A stretch of DNA of 64,000 nucleotides, from assembly GCF_000936425.1 (NCBI RefSeq), contig NZ_AVFK01000013.1, forward strand, positions 62,001 through 126,000, given 5' to 3'. The notes beneath the pieces are model-generated. The model ran no database searches, had not been told where the DNA came from, and was given only the letters and a program-made list of their open reading frames with translations. The stretch is from Skermanella aerolata KACC 11604. Lineage in GTDB: Bacteria; Pseudomonadota; Alphaproteobacteria; Azospirillales; Azospirillaceae. A program made the translations under genes and the position numbers. Every line of letters begins with the position of its first letter. Within the stretch, counting starts at the first letter, position 1. Shown here piece after piece: positions 25,356 through 33,678 of the stretch.

Positions 25356-26219
25356 ATGACGAACCTTGACCTGGACCGCGTCGCCTTCGAGGCAGCGGTC
25401 GCGGAACGGTACAGGCTGTCCGGCAGGCGCTTCGGAGCGCGGGCCGGTGCCGGGGTCGCCAAGCGAGCGGGCACCATTGCGGCAGCCCTGATCTTTCCAG
25501 CTTCACTCTTCCTGGTCTGGCAGGTCGCCAGCCTGTTCGACCTCGTCCCGGCCCAGATCCTGCCCGACCCGAGGCTCGTGCTCGCGACCTTCCGGGAATT
25601 CTACGACACCGGCGATCTGGCCTTCCATGCCCGGATCAGCCTGCTCCGTGTGCTTCAGGGGTTCGCCCTCGGCGCCGGCGCCGGACTGCTTCTCGGCATC
25701 GCGATGGGGTTGTCGCGGCGGGTGCGGGAATTCGTCGAACCGCTGTTCCTGGCGCTGGCCCAGGTCCCGGCGCTCGGCTGGATACCGCTGGTGATGCTGC
25801 TGGTCGGCATCGACGAGGCGCTGAAGGTGATCATCATCGCCAAGGCTGCACTGATCCCGGTGACGATCAATACCAGCAGGGGCATCCTGAACGTGCCCAG
25901 GAGCTACCGCGAGGTCGGCGAGGTGTTGACCTTCGGGCGCTGGCAGACGCTGACCAGGATCCTGGCGCCGGCCTCGGTCCCGACGGTCTTCACCGGCATC
26001 CGCTACGGGTTGACCAACGCGTGGCTGGCCTTGGTCGCGGTCGAGCTGCTGGCCTCCTCGGAAGGTCTCGGCTACCTGATGGTCTGGGGCCGCCAGCTCT
26101 TCCAGCTCGACCTCGTCATCATGGCCATGATCGTGGTCGGGGTCATCGGCTTCCTTCTCGACTGGAGCCTGGGGCTGGTCGAGCGGCGGCTTCAGAGGTG
26201 GGAGGCGGCCGGCTCATGA
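25356..26219 (+). CDS. ABC transporter permease 1 (SsuC-like)
   Basis: 287 residues, about six membrane helices. After a cytoplasmic N-terminus of about 35 residues comes the first helix (AALIFPASLFLVWQVAS). The EAA-like loop that docks on the ATPase is near residue 195 (NVPRSYREVGEVLTFGRWQTL). The family imports organosulfur compounds, taurine or nitrate in BPD-type systems. The ATG at 25356 is 62 bases after the binding-protein gene. The stop overlaps the second permease start (ATGA). It is clearly different in sequence from permease 2. Confidence 0.87.
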   Translation: MTNLDLDRVAFEAAVAERYRLSGRRFGARAGAGVAKRAGTIAAALIFPASLFLVWQVASLFDLVPAQILPDPRLVLATFREFYDTGDLAFHARISLLRVLQGFALGAGAGLLLGIAMGLSRRVREFVEPLFLALAQVPALGWIPLVMLLVGIDEALKVIIIAKAALIPVTINTSRGILNVPRSYREVGEVLTFGRWQTLTRILAPASVPTVFTGIRYGLTNAWLALVAVELLASSEGLGYLMVWGRQLFQLDLVIMAMIVVGVIGFLLDWSLGLVERRLQRWEAAGS

Positions 26220-27019
26220 GCGCCGTAACGATCATCCCGCCGGCCGGCGAGGCCGCCGCGACGACCGAGCCGAAGCGGCGCTGGAACGGACTGATCCTGC
26301 CGGCCGTCCTGATCCTTCTGTGGGAGGGTGCCAGCCAGTCCGGGCTGGTCGACGACAGACTGCTGCCGTCGCTTGGGACCGTCGCCGGACGGGGGTGGAG
26401 CGAGCTGGCGGACGGCAGGCTGGCGGTGGATATCGCTTCCAGTCTGGCACGCGACGTCAGCGGCTTTGCCATCGGCAGCGCGCTGGGCATCCCGGTCGGG
26501 CTGGCGCTGGGATTGTCGCGGACCCTGGACCGCTTCGTCGGTCCTACCTTCAACGCCGCCAAGCAGATTGCCGTATTCGCCTGGATACCGCTGATCTCGG
26601 TATGGTTCGGCGTCGGAGAGGCCGCCAAGATCGCGTTCATCGCATTGGCCGCTTTCACGCCTGTCGTGGTGAACACCTGGGCCGGCGCCCGTAGCGTGCC
26701 CCGCACCTTGGGGGAGGTCGCTGATGTCCTGGCCCTCAGCCGCTGGCAGCGGCTGACCCGACTGGAAATACCTTCCGCCCTGCCGTCGATCTTCGTCGGC
26801 CTGCAACTCGGCCTGATCTACTCGTGGCTGGCGACGGTCGGAGCCGAATACTTCATGACCATCGGCCCCGGCATCGGCGGACTGATGACCGAGGGGCGCG
26901 AACACTTTCACATGGACCTCGTGATCCTGGGCGTCCTGCTGCTCGGCGGCATCGGTCTTGGCCTGAACAAGCTCGCCGCCTTAATGGAAACCAGCGCACT
27001 CCGCTGGAAGCGATACTGA
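26216..27019 (+). CDS. ABC transporter permease 2 (SsuC-like)
   Basis: 267 residues with about six membrane helices beginning near residue 25 (LILPAVLILLWEGAS). The EAA-like loop is SVPRTLGEVADVLALSRWQRL. The start overlaps the end of permease 1 by ATGA. SsuABC and TauABC systems normally have one permease that works as a homodimer; here two different ones in tandem suggest a heterodimeric membrane part or two specificities sharing an ATPase. A short gap of 20 bases leads to the ATPase. Confidence 0.87.
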   Translation: MSAVTIIPPAGEAAATTEPKRRWNGLILPAVLILLWEGASQSGLVDDRLLPSLGTVAGRGWSELADGRLAVDIASSLARDVSGFAIGSALGIPVGLALGLSRTLDRFVGPTFNAAKQIAVFAWIPLISVWFGVGEAAKIAFIALAAFTPVVVNTWAGARSVPRTLGEVADVLALSRWQRLTRLEIPSALPSIFVGLQLGLIYSWLATVGAEYFMTIGPGIGGLMTEGREHFHMDLVILGVLLLGGIGLGLNKLAALMETSALRWKRY

Positions 27020-27039
27020 ACCTGGGAAGGACCTACGCC

Positions 27040-27825
27040 ATGCCCGATCAAGGAACATTGGAAATCCGCAACGTCTTCAAACGTTTCGAGGTTGCGGGCC
27101 GGACCGTCGAGGCGCTGAGCGGCATCGACCTGTCCGTGGCTCCCGGTGAGTTCGTCTCGGTCGTCGGCGCTTCCGGCTGCGGCAAGTCCACCCTGTTGAG
27201 GTTGATCGTCGGGCTGGACCGCGATTATGACGGCGAAATCCTGCTGGACGGCAGGAGGCTTGCCGGGCCGACGCTGGACCGGGCCATCGTCTTCCAGGAA
27301 CATCGGCTGTTCCCCTGGTTGCGGGTCGAGGACAACGTCGCCCTTGGGCTGCTGAAATCCGCTCTGCCGGCGCCCGAGAAACGGAAGCTGGTCCGCGAGC
27401 ACCTTGAGCTGGTCGGCCTGAGCGCTTTCGCGGGAGCCTATCCGGCCCAGCTTTCCGGCGGCATGTCGCAGCGCGTGGCCATTGCCCGCGCGCTGGTCAA
27501 CCGGCCGGACATCCTGCTGCTGGACGAGCCGTTCGGCGCGCTCGACGCGCTGACCAGGGCCTATCTCCAGGCCGAACTCCGGCGGATCGTGCGGAGCGAA
27601 GGGATCACCGCCGTTCTCGTCACCCACGACGTCGAGGAGGCGATCTTCCTGGGGGACAGGATCGTCGTCATGCACCCCCGCCCGGGGCGAATCGCGGAAA
27701 TCCTGCCGGTCGATGCCGCCAGCGGCCAAGACCGCGCTTCAACCTCCTTCGCACACCTGCGCGAAACCGTGCTGACCGGCCTTGGCGCCGGTCACCCAGC
27801 ATTACCAGGCCGCCTCGCCGCCTGA
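27040..27825 (+). CDS. ABC transporter ATPase (SsuB/TauB-like)
   Basis: 261 residues. Walker A is GASGCGKST, the Q-loop [10 protein letters not shown], the ABC signature [15 protein letters not shown], Walker [13 protein letters not shown], and the H-loop VTHDVEEA. All are intact. The [10 protein letters not shown] and MSQR versions are those of the taurine/nitrate/sulfonate group. It energises the two permeases encoded just upstream. The C-terminal tail is short, with no regulatory domain. The start is ATG 27040 after GGGAAGG. Confidence 0.92.
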   Translation: MPDQGTLEIRNVFKRFEVAGRTVEALSGIDLSVAPGEFVSVVGASGCGKSTLLRLIVGLDRDYDGEILLDGRRLAGPTLDRAIVFQEHRLFPWLRVEDNVALGLLKSALPAPEKRKLVREHLELVGLSAFAGAYPAQLSGGMSQRVAIARALVNRPDILLLDEPFGALDALTRAYLQAELRRIVRSEGITAVLVTHDVEEAIFLGDRIVVMHPRPGRIAEILPVDAASGQDRASTSFAHLRETVLTGLGAGHPALPGRLAA

Positions 27826-27877
27826 CCATTCGCAATCGAAGCGAAAAACCCAGAAGAAAACATAGGAAGAGTCGATC

Positions 27878-28798
27878 ATGACCGTACAAATCCTCGCGAA
27901 CACGAATACCGCCGCTCTGGACATCCGTCCGATCGGGGGCCGCATCGGCGCCGAGATCCAGGGCGTGCGGCTGGCCTCCGACCTGCCGTCGGCCGCCGTC
28001 GACGCGATCAAGCAAGCCTTGCTGAAGCATAAGGTCATTTTCTTCCGGGACCAGAGCCATCTGGACGAGGCCGAACAGGAGGCCTTCGGACGGTTGTTCG
28101 GCGATCTGGTGCCGCACCCCACGGTCCCGTCGCTGAAGGGCACCGACAACGTGCTGGACATTGACGGCAGCCGGGGCGAGCGGGCAAGTTCGTGGCATAC
28201 CGACGTGACGTTCGTCGCCGACTATCCCAAGATCTCGATCCTGCGCGGCGTGGTCGTGCCGGAGGCGGGCGGCGATACCCTGTGGGCCAATACGGTCGCC
28301 GCTTATAACGATCTGCCGGAGGGGCTGCGCGAGTTCGCCGAGACGCTCTGGCTGCTGCACTCCAATGTCTACGACTATGTCGGCAATCGCCACACCGTCT
28401 CGGAAGAGGGCAGGCGGCGCTACAACGAGGTCTTCACCTCGACCCGCTACGAAACCGAGCATCCGCTGGTCCATGTCCATCCCGAAACGGGCGAGCGTGC
28501 CCTGATCCTGGGGCATTTCGCCCAGAAGGTGATCGGCTACGGCACGACCGACAGCGCTCACCTGCTGGCGATCTTCCAGGAGCACATCATCCGGCCGGAG
28601 AACACGGTGCGCTGGCGCTGGGCCGCCGGCGATGTTGCGATCTGGGACAACAGGGCGACGCAGCACCGGGCGATCGACGACTATGGCGATGCGCCGCGCG
28701 TGGTGCGGCGTGTCACCATCGCGGGAGACGCGGCGGTCGGAGTCGACGGCCGGCGCAGCTTCACCAGAAGCAAGGTCCCTGCCGCCAAAGTCGCCTGA
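27878..28798 (+). CDS. atsK: TauD/AtsK-family 2-oxoglutarate-dependent dioxygenase
   Basis: 306 residues. The Fe(II) ligands are His107, Asp109 (SWHTDVTF) and His263 (TQHRAIDDYG), and Arg274 can bind 2-oxoglutarate; these positions agree closely with the Pseudomonas alkylsulfatase AtsK. WANTVAAYNDLPEGLR and the HSNVYDYV segment are also typical of AtsK and the Rv3406 type rather than of TauD. The enzyme splits alkyl sulfate esters to an aldehyde and sulfate using O2 and 2-oxoglutarate. It is the fifth gene of the transporter operon, which supports organosulfur scavenging for sulfur. The exact substrate range is not visible. Confidence 0.85.
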   Translation: MTVQILANTNTAALDIRPIGGRIGAEIQGVRLASDLPSAAVDAIKQALLKHKVIFFRDQSHLDEAEQEAFGRLFGDLVPHPTVPSLKGTDNVLDIDGSRGERASSWHTDVTFVADYPKISILRGVVVPEAGGDTLWANTVAAYNDLPEGLREFAETLWLLHSNVYDYVGNRHTVSEEGRRRYNEVFTSTRYETEHPLVHVHPETGERALILGHFAQKVIGYGTTDSAHLLAIFQEHIIRPENTVRWRWAAGDVAIWDNRATQHRAIDDYGDAPRVVRRVTIAGDAAVGVDGRRSFTRSKVPAAKVA

Positions 28799-28801
28799 CG
28801 G

Positions 28802-29287
28802 TCACGCGCTGACCGATCGCGGCGCCCTTGCCGGCGCCGCGATCGGCAGGATCGTGCTGGACTTGATCCTCTCCATCGCGAAGCGGGAAGTGACCTTCTT
28901 GAGCGACAGACCGGCGATCAGGCGCTTGTAGAATCCGTCGTAAGCCTGCATGTCGGGCACGACGACACGCAGCATGTAGTCGACATCGCCGGCAAGCCGG
29001 TATAGCTCGAGCACCTCGGGCATGCCTGCAACCAAGTCGGCGAACCGCTCGAGCCACTCCCGGGAATGGTCGCCCGTCTCGACCGTCACGAAGACGGTGA
29101 TGCCGAGCCCCAGCTTCTCCGGGTTGAGCAGCGCTACACGTTTCTCGATGACCCCTGCGGCTTCCAGGCGTTGAATGCGCTTCCAGCAAGGCGTGGGCGA
29201 CAGTCCGACCCGTTCCGACACTTGAGCGATCGAGAGTCCCGCATCCTGCTGAAGAAGGTCGAGAATACCGAGATCGATGTCGTCCAT
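28802..29287 (-). CDS. Lrp/AsnC-family transcriptional regulator
   Basis: 161 residues. The N-terminal winged HTH (ILDLLQQDAGLSIAQVSERVG then SPTPCWKRIQRLEAAGVIEK) and the C-terminal RAM domain (VFVTVETGDHSREWLERF, LYRLAGDVDYMLRVVVPD) are both complete. Family members are oligomeric DNA-binding proteins that sense amino acids. The C-terminal tail (about 15 residues, Ala/Arg/Pro-rich) is unusual, because a perfect hairpin for the convergent atsK transcript is built from those codons. The gene lies between the organosulfur operon and glnII but on its own; its target is unknown. Confidence 0.92.
   Translation of the reverse strand: MDDIDLGILDLLQQDAGLSIAQVSERVGLSPTPCWKRIQRLEAAGVIEKRVALLNPEKLGLGITVFVTVETGDHSREWLERFADLVAGMPEVLELYRLAGDVDYMLRVVVPDMQAYDGFYKRLIAGLSLKKVTSRFAMERIKSSTILPIAAPARAPRSVSA
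28813..28846. terminator. Perfect 14-bp hairpin at the atsK/lrp convergence
   Basis: CCGATCGCGGCGCC, a 6-base loop CTTGCC, then GGCGCCGCGATCGG. It begins 15 bases after the atsK stop on the plus strand and lies within the last codons of the convergent Lrp gene. It has no T-tract, so it is terminator-like in shape but may work with Rho or as a 3' end stabiliser in both directions. Confidence 0.55.
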
Positions 29288-29478
29288 TGCCGTCCCCTGG
29301 TCATTTCACCTTACGGTAAAATGACGGTGTTTCATTGTAAAATTCATACTTATTCAATTTCAGTATGTACAATGAGACAAGTCAAGGTGCATCTTTCTAG
29401 GATTTGAAAAGTTCTACAAAGGGGTGGGCGTCCAAGATGCCAACCGCCCTTTTGTGCAGTTTGGAACGTGGCGGCGAC

Positions 29479-29514
29479 AAAAAATTGCGGCGCGGACCCT
29501 GAGGCCCGCGCCGC
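29479..29514 (-). terminator. Rho-independent terminator of glnII
   Basis: On the minus strand, 33 bases after the glnII stop, a 9-bp GC stem (GCGGCGCGG with CCGCGCCGC, plus an inner CC/GG pair) is followed by AATTTTTT. This is a textbook intrinsic terminator. Confidence 0.85.
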
Positions 29515-29547
29515 CGAAAAGCTTGAAAATGTTGACGTGATGAAAGA

Positions 29548-30594
29548 TCAGGCCGCGGCGGAAACCCCGGATGCAGCAGCAGTCGGGACAGTCGCGATCG
29601 TCTTGAGGATCTGGGAAGCGATCTGGTACGGGTCGCCCTGGGAGTTGGGGCGGCGGTCTTCCAGGTAACCCCGGTAGTCGTTCCTGACGAAGCTGTGCGG
29701 GACGCGGATCGACGCACCGCGGTCGGCGACGCCATAGCTGAACTGATGGATCGACTGCGTCTCGTGCTTGCCGGTCAGCCGCATGTGGTTGTCCGGACCG
29801 TAGACGGCGATGTGGTCTTCACGCGCGGCTTCGAAAGCGGACATCAGCTTTTCGAAATACTCCTTGCCGCCGGTTTCGCGCAGGAACGTCGTGGAGAAGT
29901 TGGCATGCATGCCGGACCCGTTCCAGTCGGTGTCGCCGAGCGGCTTGCAGTGATATTCGATATCGATGCCGTACTTTTCGGTCAGGCGCTCCAGCAGGTA
30001 CCGGGCGATCCACATCTCGTCGGCGGCTTTCTTGGAGCCCTTGCCGAAGATCTGGAATTCCCACTGACCCTTGGCCACTTCGGCGTTGATGCCTTCGTGG
30101 TTGAGGCCGGCCGCCAAGCAGATGTCCAGATGCTCCTCGACGATCTTGCGCGCGACGTCGCCGACCTTGCTGTAGCCGACGCCGGTGTAATACGGACCCT
30201 GGGGAGCAGGGTAGCCGGAGTCGGGGAAACCGAGGGGGCGGCCGTTCTTGTAGAAGAAGTATTCCTGCTCGAAACCGAACCAGGCGCCCTCGTCGTCGAG
30301 GATGGTCGCCCGCTTGTTCGAGGGGTGAGGGGTCTCACCGTCCGGCATCATGACTTCGCACAGGACGATGGCGCCGTTCTTGCGCTCGGTATCGGGGACG
30401 ATGCGGACCGGTTTCAGGACGCAGTCCGAGCTTCTGCCTTCCGCCTGCATGGTGGAGCTGCCGTCGAAGCCCCACAAGGGAAGTTGTTCGAGAGTGGGGA
30501 ACTCCTCGTATTCCTTGATCTGCGTCTTTCCACGAAGATTAGGCACCGGAGTGTACCCGTCGAGCCATATATATTCGAGTTTATACTTTGTCAT
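29548..30594 (-). CDS. glnII: Glutamine synthetase type II (GSII)
   Basis: 348 residues, the short eukaryote-like GSII form. Family blocks: LEYIWLDGYTPVPNLRGKT at the start, LPLWGFDGSST, the FGFEQEYFF Glu-rich metal site, GINAEVAKGQWEFQ, and NGSGMHANFST with the ATP/glutamate site. The C-terminal region has HETQSIHQFSYGVADRGASIR. It makes glutamine from glutamate, ammonia and ATP, and is not regulated by adenylylation like GSI. In rhizobia glnII is under NtrC/sigma-54 control and inhibited by GstI. Both a sigma-54-like site and a gstI-like gene lie upstream here. Confidence 0.95.
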   Translation of the reverse strand: MTKYKLEYIWLDGYTPVPNLRGKTQIKEYEEFPTLEQLPLWGFDGSSTMQAEGRSSDCVLKPVRIVPDTERKNGAIVLCEVMMPDGETPHPSNKRATILDDEGAWFGFEQEYFFYKNGRPLGFPDSGYPAPQGPYYTGVGYSKVGDVARKIVEEHLDICLAAGLNHEGINAEVAKGQWEFQIFGKGSKKAADEMWIARYLLERLTEKYGIDIEYHCKPLGDTDWNGSGMHANFSTTFLRETGGKEYFEKLMSAFEAAREDHIAVYGPDNHMRLTGKHETQSIHQFSYGVADRGASIRVPHSFVRNDYRGYLEDRRPNSQGDPYQIASQILKTIATVPTAAASGVSAAA

Positions 30595-31057
30595 TGCGGG
30601 TCCCTCACAAGCTTACGACACATAGTTCGAGGAAGTCCTGATGCTTGCCATGGCGCCACAGGCGCACACGGTCACCAACGGCTGGGTGTTCCCAAGCATG
30701 TTGCATGCCAATCGGTGCTGACGTGGAGTTCTGGCTGGCATGGCTGGCCCGGCCGCCACTTGAGCTGGCGCTCCCGTGACGCTCGATCCTCCTCATGCGA
30801 CGCAGCATCGGGCGAAAAAGCGCCAATTTGTACAAATTCGATGCAACCGAAGGGACAACACCGTTCGAACAGTAAAAGTTCGCTGACGCAGCATGCTTTT
30901 TAAAAAAGCAAAAACAAGAATGATTAAAATTTATGCATACCATGATTTTATTTAAGTCATATTGCACATCAGGGAGCCAAAGCTAATATGATAGCGTTAC
31001 ACCGGACCGCTGATGGTCAGTTCCACAGACGGTCTGCTTTAAAAGGAGAGAACAAAG
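30595..31057. other. glnII-gstI divergent regulatory region
   Basis: About 460 bases between divergent genes. The right half (30850-31000) is AT-rich. It holds the sigma-54-like site for glnII (30695-30710) and AAGGAGAG just before the gstI start. I found no convincing pair of NtrC palindromes, but only inspected by eye. Confidence 0.55.
30695..30710 (-). promoter_or_regulatory. Candidate sigma-54 promoter of glnII
   Basis: The minus strand reads TGGCATGCAACATGCT. The essential GG and GC pairs are present with the required 10-base spacing, and TGGCA matches the -24 consensus. Two positions (T for C after TGGCA, ATGC for TTGC) differ. It lies about 100 bases before the glnII ATG, in keeping with known NtrC control of glnII. 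Confidence 0.4.
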
Positions 31058-31252
31058 ATGACTGGTAACTTTCAGAGACAAACGGCTAAAATTTATAAGT
31101 TCCCCATCATGGCTCGTACTGTCCCCGGCATCCGCCGCGAGCCGGACGATAGCGCCTTCGATCTGTCCAACCGTTTTTCCGACGCCGCCTTCGGTGGCAG
31201 CTGGTATCACGAAGCGGCGATCAAGGACGCCGAGGGGAACCGCAAGCAGTAG
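31058..31252 (+). CDS. gstI: GstI-like glnII inhibitor (DUF2735 family)
   Basis: 64 residues. The N-terminus (FQRQTAKIYKFPIMAR) and the C-terminal SWYHEAAIKDAE block match DUF2735 proteins as I remember them, among them rhizobial GstI, which is encoded upstream of and divergently from glnII and inhibits its expression at the translation level. Both the protein and the arrangement fit here. The Shine-Dalgarno AAGGAGAG is strong. The product is small and soluble. If it acts as in Rhizobium, transcription of gstI would keep GSII low when nitrogen is ample. Confidence 0.8.
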   Translation: MTGNFQRQTAKIYKFPIMARTVPGIRREPDDSAFDLSNRFSDAAFGGSWYHEAAIKDAEGNRKQ

Positions 31253-31257
31253 CACCA

Positions 31258-31292
31258 CGGTTCCGTCGGGCCTTCCGGCCTGCACGGTACCG
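31258..31292. terminator. Imperfect hairpin after gstI
   Basis: CGGTTCCGTCGGGCC pairs with GGCCTGCACGGTACCG around loop TTCC, with about three mismatches. It begins six bases after the gstI stop. No T-run follows, so intrinsic termination is only possible, not shown. Confidence 0.35.
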
Positions 31293-31384
31293 AAGGGGCG
31301 CTGAAGCGCCGGCACATGGGATGAGGTCTGCCCCACATGCGATCTCCTGATCGAAGCTTGATGACAGTGTCGCTTATAGAATAG

Positions 31385-31421
31385 GCCCCTTGTCGTGGAC
31401 GAATCGACACGAACAAGGGGC
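31385..31421. repeat. Strong inverted repeat in the gstI/RTX convergent gap
   Basis: GCCCCTTGTCGTG and CACGAACAAGGGGC pair over 13 bp with one bulged A and a 10-base loop. It lies between two convergent genes and could end transcripts from either side, though there is no T-run on either strand. Confidence 0.5.
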
Positions 31422-31502
31422 TGAAGCCGAAATGCTCCTGATGGGATCTACCTTCGCCCGGCCCTCGGATGGATCGTCCTCCGGGTACGTCGCAGCCGCG
31501 AA

Positions 31503-32531
31503 TCAGCCGAGATAGTACCAGGGCTGCGGTTCCGGAAGCCCGACCGCATCGACATCGAGCGTATGGACCACCTGTCCGGTAGCGATCTCCACCGACGTAT
31601 AGATCGTGTGTCCATTCACCTCTTCAGCCGTGATATCGAGCGGAAGTGGTTCGTCGAGGTCATTTTCCGACTGATTGCCGAAAGCGATCGTATCCCCTTC
31701 CGCGACGCTGAAACCGTGGACGGTGTCGTGATTGGGTTCGAAGCCCTTGCGCCAATAGAATTGATATTCGTCAGCGCCGCCGCCGCCGGTAAAATCCTGA
31801 TCTCTCTGCCGCCCTTCCAGTTTGTCTCTTTCGTCGTTGCCGAAAATGACCGCATCCGTCCGGGCGGTAACCGATAAGCGGCCGGTTTCGCCGGTCAGGC
31901 GGAACTCTTCTATGCCAGCGAAGGCGGCCACGATCTCGTAAGGGCCTTCGAGCGGGTCCGAGCTATAGTTCATCGTACTGCTGGCATCGGGATTGATGTT
32001 GATTTCAACCCAGGGCGAAAAGTCGGTAGAGGTCTGAATGTAGTCGCCCCAATAATCGATCAGCAGCGTGTCGTGTCCGCTCCCGCCATCGTAGAAGGCA
32101 TTCACCGTCGGCGAATAGGTCGGGCCGATGCCGGAATGGATCAAGGTATCATTGCCGGCGCCACCGCGCAGGTCGTTGTCTCCCACAGCGCCGTTCAGCG
32201 TGTCGTCGCCGTCGTCGCCGCGCAGGCTGTCATTGCCGGAGCCGCCATGCAGATAGTCGTTGCCGGCACCACCCTGAAGCCAGTCGTTCCCGGCCTCGCC
32301 ATATAGCTGGTCGGCGCCGTCCTGGCCGAACAGCGCATCGACGCCGGTGCCGCCGAAGATGCGGTCGATGCCGGTCCCTCCGTAAAGCCCGTCATTGCCG
32401 CTGTCGCCGTAGAGAGCGTCCCCTCCGCCCAGGCCGCTGAGGGTGTCGTCTCCGCCATTGCCACGGGCACTGTCGGCCGACGATGTACCATTGTAAATGT
32501 CACGAGCAGCAGTACCGTTAAAGATGGCCAT
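31503..32531 (-). CDS. RTX-type calcium-binding repeat protein
   Basis: 342 residues. Residues about 20-135 hold around ten tandem nonapeptides of the GGxGxDxLx kind (for example GGAGNDYLHGGSGNDSLRG), which bind Ca2+ in a parallel beta-roll. The rest (140-342) is a beta-rich domain without a catalytic motif that I recognise. There is no N-terminal signal peptide, and proteins of this kind leave by type I secretion using a C-terminal signal; here the C-terminus ends PQPWYYLG. The start is ATG 32531. No secretion genes are adjacent; the type I exporter at the left edge is 31 kb away. Role unknown: adhesin, enzyme carrier or matrix protein. Confidence 0.85.
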   Translation of the reverse strand: MAIFNGTAARDIYNGTSSADSARGNGGDDTLSGLGGGDALYGDSGNDGLYGGTGIDRIFGGTGVDALFGQDGADQLYGEAGNDWLQGGAGNDYLHGGSGNDSLRGDDGDDTLNGAVGDNDLRGGAGNDTLIHSGIGPTYSPTVNAFYDGGSGHDTLLIDYWGDYIQTSTDFSPWVEININPDASSTMNYSSDPLEGPYEIVAAFAGIEEFRLTGETGRLSVTARTDAVIFGNDERDKLEGRQRDQDFTGGGGADEYQFYWRKGFEPNHDTVHGFSVAEGDTIAFGNQSENDLDEPLPLDITAEEVNGHTIYTSVEIATGQVVHTLDVDAVGLPEPQPWYYLG

Positions 32532-32791
32532 TGAGCTGATCCCAGATCAAGACAACTAGAACATGAGTACAACAACAATTTATACAGGAGGTGGCGGAGT
32601 CATATCATCCCAGGCAGGCATCATCCAAAGAGACCCGATTGCAGCGCAGTAATGGCTATCGACTCCCGACTGTCAAACCCGCCAAGCCCGCTGTCGGATG
32701 AATTGATGGAATTTGCGAAAAGGCGATCCATCGACGGGATCAGACCGATTGCCTAACACAAATTTAAGCTGCTATATGACATTGTAGTTGC

Positions 32792-33325
32792 ATGTCGAAC
32801 AATCCGCGACGGATCAATATGTATCTGAACGATCCACAGGAATCCGTGCCGCGCAATTCTGGTATAGTCGAAGAAGCGATCGAGGCGACGGCCTTCCAGC
32901 AACCGGTCTTCAGGAGCAGCCTTACCGAAAAGCTCTGGCAATGGTGGGTGACGGTAAGCTGCGAGGGTATCCCCCGCTGGTCTGCTTTCGACATCACCAG
33001 CCATCCCACACTGGCGGCAAACATTTATCTGGTGCGCGCGATCGATGGTGCTTTCCATCTCCGCCTCTACGGCGAGCGGGCGATCCAGATAATCGGGCAT
33101 AATGCGACCGGCGAGGTCATCACCGCCAACAGCCCCGGCGCAATCAGCGAGCACCTTCACGATTATTACAGCCGCGTCCTGCGAACCGGGCAATGCTGGC
33201 GCTGCACGGGACCTCTGTTCTACGCCGGGCGTGAACACCGGCTTTTCGAGTCCGTCGATATTCCGCTGATCCGCTGCGGAGCGGAAGCCGACACCATCAT
33301 CGGGGTGATCGACCTCATCGACTGA
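32792..33325 (+). CDS. PAS_5-type PAS domain protein
   Basis: 177 residues. The layout is that of small PAS_5 proteins common in Rhodospirillales: an N-terminal helix (EKLWQWWVTV), then GIPRWSAFDITSHPTLAANIYLVRAID at the first strand, then the FHLRLYGERAIQIIGHNATGEVI segment of the ligand pocket. There is no output domain, so it may work as a sensor subunit or bind a partner. Shine-Dalgarno is weak. The start ATG at 32792 is the first in the frame. It lies alone, 350 bases before the bacteriophytochrome. Confidence 0.72.
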   Translation: MSNNPRRINMYLNDPQESVPRNSGIVEEAIEATAFQQPVFRSSLTEKLWQWWVTVSCEGIPRWSAFDITSHPTLAANIYLVRAIDGAFHLRLYGERAIQIIGHNATGEVITANSPGAISEHLHDYYSRVLRTGQCWRCTGPLFYAGREHRLFESVDIPLIRCGAEADTIIGVIDLID

Positions 33326-33678
33326 CGGCTTGAGCCGCTACGGTCCCGTTGATGGATTTACCTACATCGCTAACATATGATTAACTAACGTGCTATACAA
33401 ACCTACCGGAAGTTATATGCTGTTTTCGCCTTGAGCACTGTGATTTCGATCAGGTAAGCGATGCTGGATCTTTCCCGGTTCGGGGGTCAGACACTTGGAT
33501 ATGTGAGCGAGCATCGCGGGTTCCGGCTTGAAAAGCGGGTGAATTGACCGAACGGCACCGTATGCCCGGTAACGGCTTGAGGATAATGCCGGGCAAGAGA
33601 CGCTTGGGCCTCCAGCCTTTGCCGGAGTCGGTTCCGCATCGGGGAAGGCAAGGTTCCAGGGCAGTGTGGAGTGCTGGC
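33326..33678. other. Gap before the bacteriophytochrome, with an inverted repeat
   Basis: About 350 bases. TGCCCGG and CCGGGCA form a 7-bp inverted repeat at 33563-33595 with a 19-base spacer, about 85 bases upstream of the phytochrome start. It could be an operator or leader hairpin. The part around 33360-33430 is AT-rich and suited to a promoter. The reading frame is open here ahead of the phytochrome gene, but with no conserved sequence. Confidence 0.4.

Noticed and set aside
30605-30967. 120-codon minus-strand frame between glnII and gstI
   Set aside because: Poor third-position G/C, no Shine-Dalgarno, no conserved pattern. It covers a regulatory region.
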